Shown here one piece after another: positions 41,553-49,668 of a stretch of 64,000 nucleotides of DNA. The DNA is from Pseudoxanthomonas suwonensis (lineage in GTDB: Bacteria; Pseudomonadota; Gammaproteobacteria; Xanthomonadales; Xanthomonadaceae), in NCBI RefSeq assembly GCF_000972865.1, contig NZ_CP011144.1:3655118-3719117 (forward strand), given 5' to 3'. Both the position numbers and the translations under genes were made by a program. The notes under the pieces were generated by a model. That model was not told where the DNA came from, made no database searches, and saw only the letters and a list, made by a program, of their open reading frames with translations. Within the stretch, counting starts at the first letter, position 1, and every line of letters starts with the position of its first letter.

Positions 41553-43415
41553 ATGCGTCGCCACGCCGTCTTGTTCCTGGCCTGCCTGTCCGCCTGCGGC
41601 ATCGCTGCGCCGATGCCCGCATCCGCCGCATCGCCGCCGCTGGAGGACGCGCAGGCCCCGCACGCGCTGGGCGCGCTGGTCGACGCGCAGACCATGCGCG
41701 CGATCGGCACCGATCCGGAGGTGCGCACGCTGCTGGGCATGTCCGGCGATGGCATCGACCTGTCCGGGCAGCTGACCGACGTTTCGCTGCCGCGCCGCGA
41801 GGTGCTGCGCGCGACCATGCGCGACAACCTCGCCGAACTGGAAGGCTACGCCGCCGCCCACGAGATCGTCGGCCAGGACCGCTGGAGCCTGGGCCTGATG
41901 CGCTGGCTGTACCAGCGCCAGATCGAGATGATGGCCCCGGACTGGGCGCCGGCCTGGCTGCCGGCCGGCGCGACCGTCTATGCGGTCGACCAGCTGTTCA
42001 GCATCCCGGTGTCGCTGCCGCAGTTCATGGAGAACCAGCACGTGGTGCGCGACGAGGACAGTGCGCTGGCCTATGTTTCGCGGCTGCATGCCATCGGCGC
42101 CAAGCTCGACCAGGTGCGCGACAACTTCGACCTGCAGGCCGGGCAGGGCGTGCTGCCGCCGCAGGTGGCGCTTGAAGGCGCCGCCGCGCAGATCCGCGCC
42201 CTCATCGCGCCGCCGGCGGCGCAGAGCCGCTTCGTGCTCGCGCTGCAGCGCAAGCTCGAGAACACCTCGCTGCCGGCGCAGCGGCGGCAGGAGCTGGTGG
42301 CGCAGGCGGTGGCGGCAGTGGAGACCGACACCAACCCCGGTTATGCGCGCCTGCTGGCGCGGCTGGACGCGGCCATCGCCACCCGGCCGGGAGACCAGGG
42401 AATGTGGTCGTTGCCCGGCGGCGATGCGTACTACGACGCCGCGCTGCGCTGGAACACCAGCACCGACCTGGATGCCGACCAGATCCATCGCCTGGGCCTG
42501 TCCGAGGTCGCGCGCATCCAGAACGAGATGGACCGCCTGCTGCGCGCGCAGGGCATGGCCAAGGGCACGGTCGGCGAGCGCATGGCCGCGCTGACCCACG
42601 ATCCGCGCTTCCTGTACGCCGACTCCGAGGCCGGCCGCGCCGAACTGGTCGCCGACATCCACGCGATCCTGGCCCGGCTCGAACCGCACCTGCCCGAATA
42701 CTTCAGCCGCGTGCCGGCGCCGCTGGAAGTGCGCACGGTGGCGGTCGAGGCGCAGGCGACCGCACCGGGCGCCTACTACCTGGGGCCGGCGATGGACGGC
42801 TCGCGCCCGGGCCTGTACTTCATCAACCTCGGCAATCCGAAGGCGAACACGCGCTGGAGCCTGCCGACCCTGACCTACCACGAAGGCTCGCCGGGGCACC
42901 ACTTCCAGATCGCCATCGGCCAGACCCTGACCGACCTGCCGCTGATGCGCCGCAGCCTCAACCCCAGCGCCTTCACCGAGGGCTGGGCGCTCTACGCCGA
43001 ACAGCTGGTCGCGGAGATGGGCCTGTACCGCGACGACCCCTGGGGCGACATCGGTCGCCTGCGCGCCGAGCTGTTCCGGTCGGTGCGGCTGGTGGTGGAC
43101 ACCGGCCTGCACCGCAAGCGCTGGACCCCGGAGCAGGCGATCGCCTACATGCACGCGCAGACCGGGATGGATCCGGCCGAGGTGCGCACCGAGGTCTACC
43201 GCTACCTGGTGCAGCCGGGGCAAGCCAGCTCGTACAAGGTCGGCCACCTGAAGTTCGTGGAGTTGCGCGAGCGCGCCCGCGCGCAGCTCGGAGAGCACTT
43301 CGACATCCGCGCCTTCCACGACCTGCTGCTGGGCAACGGTGCCGTGCCGCTGGCGGTGCTGGAGGCGGCGGTGGACGACTGGATCGCGATGGTGAAGAGC
43401 ACGCCGGCGACTTGA
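41553..43415 (+). CDS. DUF885 family exported metallopeptidase
   Basis: 620 residues from the ATG at 41553 (AAGGAGTCCC upstream). A signal peptide (MRRHAVLFLACLSACGIAAP...ASA) leads into an all-helical fold similar to neurolysin-like peptidases. The zinc site is TYHEGSPGHHFQ, with the second glutamate in EGWALYAEQL. The family is widespread in Xanthomonads but its substrate is not established. A cysteine at SACG could serve as a lipobox, so a lipoprotein is possible. It follows the LD-carboxypeptidase on the same strand. Confidence 0.93.
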   Translation: MRRHAVLFLACLSACGIAAPMPASAASPPLEDAQAPHALGALVDAQTMRAIGTDPEVRTLLGMSGDGIDLSGQLTDVSLPRREVLRATMRDNLAELEGYAAAHEIVGQDRWSLGLMRWLYQRQIEMMAPDWAPAWLPAGATVYAVDQLFSIPVSLPQFMENQHVVRDEDSALAYVSRLHAIGAKLDQVRDNFDLQAGQGVLPPQVALEGAAAQIRALIAPPAAQSRFVLALQRKLENTSLPAQRRQELVAQAVAAVETDTNPGYARLLARLDAAIATRPGDQGMWSLPGGDAYYDAALRWNTSTDLDADQIHRLGLSEVARIQNEMDRLLRAQGMAKGTVGERMAALTHDPRFLYADSEAGRAELVADIHAILARLEPHLPEYFSRVPAPLEVRTVAVEAQATAPGAYYLGPAMDGSRPGLYFINLGNPKANTRWSLPTLTYHEGSPGHHFQIAIGQTLTDLPLMRRSLNPSAFTEGWALYAEQLVAEMGLYRDDPWGDIGRLRAELFRSVRLVVDTGLHRKRWTPEQAIAYMHAQTGMDPAEVRTEVYRYLVQPGQASSYKVGHLKFVELRERARAQLGEHFDIRAFHDLLLGNGAVPLAVLEAAVDDWIAMVKSTPAT

Positions 43416-43472
43416 ACGCGGGCGCACGCGACGCCGCGGCGGTATTGCGATCGGCGGCGTTCGCGTTCGGCC

Positions 43473-44627
43473 TCAGCGTCCTTCGTCCTGCTTTCCCGCA
43501 ACCGCCACCCCCAGCGCGAACAGGCCGCAGCAGATGGCAGCGAACCATGGCAGTCCGTGCGGCGACACTTCCAGCGCCAGGCCGGCGCCGAGCGGGCCCA
43601 GCAGCGCGCCCACGCCCCAGGCGATGGACATCGCGCCGTAGACCGCGACCAGTTCGGGGCCCTGGTAGCGCGCGCCGACCTCGGTGACGATCAGGGTATA
43701 GATGCCGACGAAGACGCCGCCCCAGGCGAACAGCAGGGAGTAGGCCAGCCAGGGCGTGGCCATCGCCCAGGGCCACAGGCAGGCGCCCAGGGTCGACAGC
43801 ACGGCCAGCGAGACGATCAGCGGCCGGCGCGGAAGCCGGTCGCCGAGCCAGCCGACGGGCAGCTGCAGCACGATCGCGCCGAGCATCAGGGTGGAGATCA
43901 GCAGGGTGGCCGATGTGGCGGGCCAGCCCTGCTGCACCGCGTAGACCGGCAGCAGCGACAGGCCGGCGGCCTCCAGCGCGGCGTTGAGCGCCGCGCCGGC
44001 CATCGCCAATGGCGCGGACGCGGCCAGCGCCAGCAGCCCGCGGTGCCCGGTTTCGGCCGGCACGACGGGCGGCCGGGCGCGCCCGATCGAGAGCACGGCC
44101 AGGGCGACCAGCGGCAGCAGGCCGCCGACCGCGTAGGCCATCCAGCCGTGCGTGCCGACCACGCTGAGGATCGCCGGGCCGATCGCGAACCCGGCCGACA
44201 GGCTGGCGGTGTAGATGGCGATGTGGGTGGAGCGGTGCGCGTCGCCGCTGCCGGCGCTCACCCAGGTCTCGGTCAGCACCATCACCGTTTCCGAGGCCGC
44301 GCCGAGCAGGAAGCGCAGCACGAACCAGGCGCCGATCCACGGCAGCAGCCAGAACGCCGGCAGCACCAGGGCGACCAGCGCCAGCCCCGCCGCCAGCAGC
44401 GGCCAGCTGCCCCAGCGGACGATGCCGCGGGGCAGGTGCGGCGCCACCGCAAGCACGCCCAGGGCATACATCGCCGCGTTGGCGCCGATCACCGATTCGG
44501 TGACGCCTTGCGCGTGCAGCGCCAGCGAGATCAGCGGCGCGCTCAGGCCATAGGCCAGGCCGAACACCGCGGCGGCGGCGTGGACCGGGAGCAGGCCGGC
44601 GAGGGGGCCGCGCGCGGCGGTGGACAT
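43473..44627 (-). CDS. MFS transporter
   Basis: 384 residues from the ATG at 44627, with about twelve membrane helices. The N-half shows GLAYGLSAPLISLAL and the loop RFLLGAASETVMVLTETWV; the C-half shows the typical GWLGDRLPRRPLIV (motif A). It resembles the YcaD/YfkF group by length and the ETW motif. The substrate is unknown. Its start overlaps the stop of the upstream HdeD-like gene by one base (TGATG), so the two are translationally coupled. Confidence 0.92.
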   Translation of the reverse strand: MSTAARGPLAGLLPVHAAAAVFGLAYGLSAPLISLALHAQGVTESVIGANAAMYALGVLAVAPHLPRGIVRWGSWPLLAAGLALVALVLPAFWLLPWIGAWFVLRFLLGAASETVMVLTETWVSAGSGDAHRSTHIAIYTASLSAGFAIGPAILSVVGTHGWMAYAVGGLLPLVALAVLSIGRARPPVVPAETGHRGLLALAASAPLAMAGAALNAALEAAGLSLLPVYAVQQGWPATSATLLISTLMLGAIVLQLPVGWLGDRLPRRPLIVSLAVLSTLGACLWPWAMATPWLAYSLLFAWGGVFVGIYTLIVTEVGARYQGPELVAVYGAMSIAWGVGALLGPLGAGLALEVSPHGLPWFAAICCGLFALGVAVAGKQDEGR

Positions 44628-45934
44628 CAGGCCGTTTCCGCGCCGGCCGCCGGGGCGGCGCCGCTTTCGGCGCCGGTGCGGTGGCGATGGCCCACGATCA
44701 CCCGCAGCAGCCGCGCGTAGTCCAGCACCAGGCCCGGGGTCCAGGCCATGGTGGCGCCGCGCCGGCGCAGCAGCGCCGCGGTCCAGACGTTGGGGTCGCA
44801 CAGCAGGCGCAGGAAGGTCAGCAGCGGCCACCGGGAAGTGCGGGTGCCTTCCAGCGCCGATTCGATCGCCAGCGCGGTCACCGTGGAGCAGCTGCGGCTG
44901 GTGAGGTTGTAGGTGGCGTCGACGCGGTAGTTGGCCCAGAACTGCTCAAGCGCGCCGGCGTTGTAGTAGTGGAAGCGCACGTGCTGGTCGGCTTCGCACC
45001 ATTGCGAGACCTCGAACGCGTAGCCGGGCTGCCAGCGCCCGGGCACGTCGTTCTCCGGGCCGGCCCGCAGCAGGTGGGTGAAGTCGTCGGGGGAATGGTC
45101 GATCTCAACGGCCGGGTAGTGGCTGATGTACAGGTCCGGCAGGCGTTCCAGCGACGAGTGCCCGGTGGAGATCACGCCCTTGGCGTCGACCGCGGCAATG
45201 TAGCGGTCCACCAGCAGCCGGCGCTGCGGATGGTCCGCCGATCCCACCGGCGTCCACACGTGCAGGATCATCGGCTCGGCGTGGGTTTCGGGACGGGTGT
45301 GCAGCACGACCGGCGCGGCGGTGGCGCGGTACCAGCTGCGCGCGGAGAAGAGTGGCAGCGAAGTGATCGAGGTGCCGGGCGGCAGGCGGCGGATCTGCAG
45401 TGCCAGCAGGATCGCGCTCCAGCCCGACACGGCCAGGATCATGCCGAAGGCCATCGGCACCGTGTAGTGGTGGTGCAGCGGCCAGTTGGTCGCCACCGCG
45501 ATCGCCACCAGCATCTCCGCCACGCCGGCCGCCAGCGCGACGTGCCAGTGGCGGAACCGGACCACCCAGGCCGAGGCGGTGCGGATGGCGCCATCGATCA
45601 GGAAGGCGGAGCCGAACAGCAGCCGGTCGGGGATGCCGTGGTCCACCCGCAACGGCATCGCCACCAGCAGGCCGAGCACGACCAGGGCCGTGGCCCGCAG
45701 GTACAGCAGCGGCCGCACCGATGGCGGCTTGCGTCCGGCGGCGAACAGCGCGCCCAGGCCCTGCAGGACCAGCACCAGGCCCAGCAGTTCCACCGCATAG
45801 AACAGCACGCCGTCGGAGGCGTCGATCGCCAGCCATGCGCCCAGGCCGATCCACAGCACGCCGGCCAGCCACAGCAGCCACCAGCGCCGCCTGAAGGCGT
45901 CGGCACCCACCAGCAGCATCGCCAATCGCACCAT
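44627..45934 (-). CDS. HdeD-like membrane domain fused to a probable cysteine-peptidase-like domain
   Basis: 435 residues. The N-terminal half (about 15-190) has six predicted membrane helices in the DUF308/HdeD pattern (WLAGVLWIGLGAWLAI, LYLRATALVVLGLLVAM, MAFGMILAVSGWSAILLAL). The C-terminal half is soluble, with a histidine in STGHSSLE (H259) and a cysteine in NLTSRSCSTVTALAIE (C349). That His/Cys order and the Cys at a helix start recall NlpC/P60- or DUF4105-type folds. Role may be acid or envelope stress with a processing domain. Coupled to an MFS transporter. Confidence 0.8.
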   Translation of the reverse strand: MVRLAMLLVGADAFRRRWWLLWLAGVLWIGLGAWLAIDASDGVLFYAVELLGLVLVLQGLGALFAAGRKPPSVRPLLYLRATALVVLGLLVAMPLRVDHGIPDRLLFGSAFLIDGAIRTASAWVVRFRHWHVALAAGVAEMLVAIAVATNWPLHHHYTVPMAFGMILAVSGWSAILLALQIRRLPPGTSITSLPLFSARSWYRATAAPVVLHTRPETHAEPMILHVWTPVGSADHPQRRLLVDRYIAAVDAKGVISTGHSSLERLPDLYISHYPAVEIDHSPDDFTHLLRAGPENDVPGRWQPGYAFEVSQWCEADQHVRFHYYNAGALEQFWANYRVDATYNLTSRSCSTVTALAIESALEGTRTSRWPLLTFLRLLCDPNVWTAALLRRRGATMAWTPGLVLDYARLLRVIVGHRHRTGAESGAAPAAGAETA

Positions 45935-46024
45935 GCGTCGTTCCTCTGGGGGCGGCGGATGCCCGCCGTCGTCCGTACGTCCGCGCCGTGGCCGTGCGCG
46001 GCAGCGCCGCGCGGTGCCGGGGAA

Positions 46025-46654
46025 TCAGCCGGAGAAGGGCTGCAGGGTCACCAGTTTCACCTCGAACTCCTTGCACTTGTCGTCGTGGCAGAGTCCGTTG
46101 ATCCAGGCCTGGCCGCGGCCGAACATCACGCCCTGGTAGTTGACGAACAGGTCGCCGTACTTCGTCCCGACGATGGCGTCGCGGATCTCCGGGGTCATGA
46201 ACTCCGGGTACCGGGCGATGAAGGCTTTCTCGTCGTGCAACACCGTCGGCCGGCCGTTGATGGTGACGTTGAACGGATAGCGGGCGAGGGCGGCCACCTG
46301 TGCCGCGTCCCCGGCGGCCACCGCCGACTGCAACGCCTGGATGACCGGCTTGTAGCGGGTATGGTCGCCCAGGGTGGCGTCGATGGCGTGGTTGACGGCC
46401 TGCTCGCCCGCGGCGTCGGTGGCCGCTTCTGCAGCGGGATTGGCGGCAGCCGCCGGTGCGGTCGCCTCGGCCTGGGCAGGTGTCGTGGCAGGCGGCGTCG
46501 CGGTGTCCGCGGGCGCGGCCACCGCGTCGGCAGGAACACCGGCGGGCGCGGCTTCCGCGGCGGGCCCCGCCGCGGGCGCGGCGTCCGCGGGTGCCTGCGC
46601 GCGACAGGCGCAGGCCAGCAACAGGATCGAAACAGCGAGCAGCATGGATTTCAT
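46025..46654 (-). CDS. Lipoprotein with Ala/Pro-rich linker and small C-terminal domain
   Basis: 209 residues from the ATG at 46654 (GGGAG upstream). The signal peptide ends in LLLACAC, so lipidation is at C15 or C17. The linker (about 20-85) is nearly all A, P, T and E. The C-terminal domain (about 95-209) contains YKPVIQALQSAVAAGDAAQVAALARYPF and DAIVGTKYGDLFVNYQGVMFGRGQAWI, a pattern seen in small exported alpha+beta proteins of unknown role. Two cysteines near the end (GLCHDDKCKEF) may form a disulfide. Confidence 0.75.
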   Translation of the reverse strand: MKSMLLAVSILLLACACRAQAPADAAPAAGPAAEAAPAGVPADAVAAPADTATPPATTPAQAEATAPAAAANPAAEAATDAAGEQAVNHAIDATLGDHTRYKPVIQALQSAVAAGDAAQVAALARYPFNVTINGRPTVLHDEKAFIARYPEFMTPEIRDAIVGTKYGDLFVNYQGVMFGRGQAWINGLCHDDKCKEFEVKLVTLQPFSG

Positions 46655-46755
46655 CTCGATACTCCCGGTCTGTCTGTCGGCGGGGAACGTGAACCATCCG
46701 TACCTCGGCGGCCACTGTATGCCAGCCGCGGCCGAACGGCGACAGCCGCCGCAGG

Positions 46756-46880
46756 TCAGTCCGGGAACTGTTCCACATGTACCCCGGCGCGGCGGACGCA
46801 GGCGCCACTGGCGCACGGCCGGGGTCGCCGGCATCGGGAGGATCGACAGCGCCTCGACCAGGGAGGGGCGCGTGTCCGGT
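46756..46880 (-). pseudogene. Decayed DUF1398 gene fragment
   Basis: The minus-strand frame ending at 46756 reads RRAGVHVEQFPD and stops, against GRRGETHVEQFPD at the end of the intact DUF1398 protein at 60039. In a second frame slightly upstream, EALSILPM corresponds to KRLSMLAG of that protein. A frameshift therefore separates the two pieces. The rest of the 335-base gap holds no gene I can support. Confidence 0.4.
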
Positions 46881-46989
46881 GCGATGCGGCACTCCGCCGG
46901 GAGGGTGAGTACGGGGCACACGGTGACGCAGGCCGCGGCCAGATCCGGCTCGCGTTTGGGAATTCCCTGGATGTCCGTCAGGCCGACGG

Positions 46990-48345
46990 CTACCGCGCCT
47001 GGCCAACCGTGCGTGCCAGCACGACTGCGCGGCCGTAGTCGCCTTCGCCCAGGCGGTCGTCGCGGATCCAGTCGGCCAGCAGCGCGTAGTAGCCTGCGGC
47101 CACGCGCGTCGGTGTCCGTGCACCGTCGGGTCCCGTCTCGAACTCGAGCACGCCGTGGTCGGTGTCCGGGAACTCGACCACGGTGAGGCGGCCGGTTTCG
47201 CTTGCGACGGCCAGCAGGCGCCGGCGCGTCTCCTCGGGCGGCGCCTCGCGGTCGGCGCCGGCGAGGATCCACAGCAGTGGCGCGCGTTGCGCGCGCAGGG
47301 TCGGCATCGGGTCGTACTCCCAGCTCGTGCCCTGGTCGAACAGCGGGCCGGCCAGGCGCAGCGCGAAACGGTGATGGCGCAGCAGGTCGCCGGTGAACTC
47401 GCCGCGCAGGTCCTTCCACCACGGCTCGTGGCCGTACTTCGCGCGCACCGCTTCCAGGCGGTCATAACCGTCGCGGAAGCCGGAGGCCATGATCGCGCCG
47501 GTGGCGTCGGTCACTTCGCGCGCCTTGCCGAGCACCTCGGGGCCATGGCCGGCGGCCTGCAGGTCGAGCATGACCTGGTCGCGGTCCTCGGCCAGCGGGC
47601 TGTCGGCCAGGCCGTAGGCCACTGCGACGAAATCCGCGTCGCTGCGCGTGGCGGCCAGCGGTGCGATCCAGCCGGCCTGGCTGCCGCCGCTGAACCCGAC
47701 GCGCGAGGCGCGCGCCCCAGCCAGCCGCCGCGCCTGCTGCAGCGCGGCCACCGCATCGTCGGCGAGCAGGTCGAAATCCTGGGTGTACTTGCCGGTGCTG
47801 GCGCCGGTGCCGCGCTTGTCGTAGACGAACACGCCCACGCCCTGTGCCGGCAGCAGGCGCTGCATCGCGTCGTAGCGACGCGCCGACCGGTCCTCGGAGC
47901 CGTGCACGAGCACCGCGATCGGTACCGGCGCATCGCCGGGTGGCAGCACCAGCCGGCCGGCCAGCTGCGCGCCACGGGCCGGGAAGCGGGTTTCGCTCAC
48001 CTCGAACGCCAGCCGCTGCGCGGCATGTCCCTCAAGCCGGAGCGCGGGTGCCTGGCAGTCGCCGAGCGCGACCTGCTCCGGTGCGGGGCGGTTGGTCCAG
48101 CCCTGCAGGTTGCGCCACTGGCCCACCGGCTCCGGACGCAGGCGCCCGCTGCGGCCATCGAGCAACCGCCAGCGCAGCGAACGCCCGTCGCTCAACGGCG
48201 ACAGGTCCACGGTGCGTCCGTCATCCAGGCGCCAGGTGCCGACATGGCAGGCCGCTTCCGGGTCCAGCGCGGGCTCCCTCGGCCAGAACCACAGCACGGA
48301 GGCCATGGCCACCACGGTGAGCAGGCCGAGCAGCTTCGTGACCAT
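46990..48345 (-). CDS. Alpha/beta hydrolase of the dienelactone-hydrolase/prolyl-oligopeptidase type
   Basis: 451 residues from the ATG at 48345 (GGGAGAACG upstream). A membrane anchor or signal (LLGLLTVVAMASVLWFW) is followed by a beta-rich N-terminal domain (about 30-150), then the hydrolase: VLVHGSEDRSARR, the nucleophile elbow GFSGGSQAGW, the acid in LAGADREAPPEE and the histidine in DTDHGVLEF. Substrate is probably an ester or peptide outside the cytoplasm. A TAGGAGC repeat is 153 bases upstream of its start. Confidence 0.9.
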   Translation of the reverse strand: MVTKLLGLLTVVAMASVLWFWPREPALDPEAACHVGTWRLDDGRTVDLSPLSDGRSLRWRLLDGRSGRLRPEPVGQWRNLQGWTNRPAPEQVALGDCQAPALRLEGHAAQRLAFEVSETRFPARGAQLAGRLVLPPGDAPVPIAVLVHGSEDRSARRYDAMQRLLPAQGVGVFVYDKRGTGASTGKYTQDFDLLADDAVAALQQARRLAGARASRVGFSGGSQAGWIAPLAATRSDADFVAVAYGLADSPLAEDRDQVMLDLQAAGHGPEVLGKAREVTDATGAIMASGFRDGYDRLEAVRAKYGHEPWWKDLRGEFTGDLLRHHRFALRLAGPLFDQGTSWEYDPMPTLRAQRAPLLWILAGADREAPPEETRRRLLAVASETGRLTVVEFPDTDHGVLEFETGPDGARTPTRVAAGYYALLADWIRDDRLGEGDYGRAVVLARTVGQAR

Positions 48346-48498
48346 GACGCGTTCTCCCTGGCACCCGTCCACCAGCGTGTGGCTGCGGGAGGTCCGGGAC
48401 AAGTTCCAGAAGTCACTGGATCTGCAGACGAAAGGCACACTCCCTGCCGGGCTTGGCAAGCGCCAACGCTGCGGCTTGGATCATCGGGCTCCTGCCGT

Positions 48499-48597
48499 TG
48501 CAGGAGCCGGATTCATCCGGCGACCCGATGCCGTTGGCGCAGGCGACGCCATCGTGGTCCTGACGCCCGTGTCGCCGACTGAAGTCGGCTCCTACAG
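48499..48597. repeat. Dispersed hairpin repeat, TAGGAGC family (copy 4)
   Basis: Left arm GCAGGAGCCGGATTCATCCG, inner cggcgacccgatgccgttgg, mirror gacgcccgtgtcgccgactg and right arm AAGTCGGCTCCTACAGG. It occupies the middle of the 370-base gap between two divergent genes (48346-48715). The remaining sequence shows no clear promoter. Confidence 0.85.
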
Positions 48598-48715
48598 GCG
48601 GACGATGGTCCGCAAGGTAGTGCAGACCCGGCGGGACGGTTCACCGGCAGCCCGCTGGTAAAGCCGTTTCCCCGCGAACGACTAGGCGGTTCATGCTCCC
48701 AGCTTCTGGCAGGGG

Positions 48716-49636
48716 ATGCCGGACACCTGCTGCAGTAATGTCCGCGAGCCTTCGTCATCCATGCCGAGTCGGCTCGTGCCCTGCGTCCACCCCATCCAAC
48801 GGGAGAGCGTCATCGCGATCGCCGCGCGCCGTTCGCCCGGCCGGGCACTCGGCCTGCTGCTTGTCGTCGTGGTGGCGTCGACGCTGTGGTTCGCCTCGCC
48901 GGCGTTCCCGCTGGCGTGGCTGAGGCAGTGGCAGCTGGCCAGCGGTGGCTGGGTGTCGGTCACATTGATGGCCTCGGTGCTGCTGGGCGGCCTTCAGCTG
49001 CTGGTGATCTTCGGCCCGGGCCGGCAACGCCCGGGCGACGTCGGTTGGCGGCGGCGCGCGCTGGGGCCGGCGTTGCTGGCCACCGTGGGCCTGTGGGCGG
49101 CGATGCAGCTGGCGAGCGTGGCGGCTGCGTGGTCGTCCGGGACGACCCTGCAACCGGCGGCCGCCTGGAGCACCGGCCTCGGCGTGGCCCTGGGACCGTT
49201 GCTGGCGCAGTTGCTGGGGACGGCGCTGATGGAGGAAACGGTGTTCCGCGGCTACCTGTGGCCGCAGCTGGCCCGGCGGCTGGCCGACGGCGGCGCCGGG
49301 CGCCATGCGCCATGGATCGGCCTGGTCGCCTCGCAGCTGCTGTTCGGGTTGCTGCATGTGCCGCTGCAGCTGCAGGCCGGCGCCGGGAGCGAGGCGATTG
49401 TCGGCATGGTGCTGATGCTGTTCGTGGTCGGCGTGGTGTTCGCGTTGCTGTATGCGGCCACGCGCAACCTGTTCGTCGCCGTCGGCGCGCACGCATTGGG
49501 CAACGCACCGACGCCGCTGTTCGAGCCGCAAGGTCCGGCGCCGACGATGGTACTGCTGGCGGGCGTGACCGCATTGGGGATCGGGGCATGGTGGTGGCAG
49601 CGCCGGCAGGAGGGGCGGCATGCGGCCGGCCGATGA
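48716..49636 (+). CDS. CPBP-family intramembrane metalloprotease
   Basis: 306 residues from the first in-frame ATG; ATG at 48761 is also possible, and the membrane part begins only at about residue 42. Motifs of the Abi/CPBP family are intact: MEETVFRGYLWPQL (EExxxR), LLFGLLHVPLQL (FxxxH) and the last histidine in AHALGN. Seven to eight membrane helices. Relatives process prenylated or membrane peptides, and some confer bacteriocin self-immunity. No bacteriocin genes are visible nearby. Confidence 0.88.
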   Translation: MPDTCCSNVREPSSSMPSRLVPCVHPIQRESVIAIAARRSPGRALGLLLVVVVASTLWFASPAFPLAWLRQWQLASGGWVSVTLMASVLLGGLQLLVIFGPGRQRPGDVGWRRRALGPALLATVGLWAAMQLASVAAAWSSGTTLQPAAAWSTGLGVALGPLLAQLLGTALMEETVFRGYLWPQLARRLADGGAGRHAPWIGLVASQLLFGLLHVPLQLQAGAGSEAIVGMVLMLFVVGVVFALLYAATRNLFVAVGAHALGNAPTPLFEPQGPAPTMVLLAGVTALGIGAWWWQRRQEGRHAAGR

Positions 49637-49668
49637 CAGGCAGGCGTCATCCGGGCGTTCCTGGTCGC

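Noticed and set aside
1151..48597. Repeats considered as a CRISPR array
   Set aside because: Copies are palindromic, kilobases apart and lack regular spacers; no cas genes are present.
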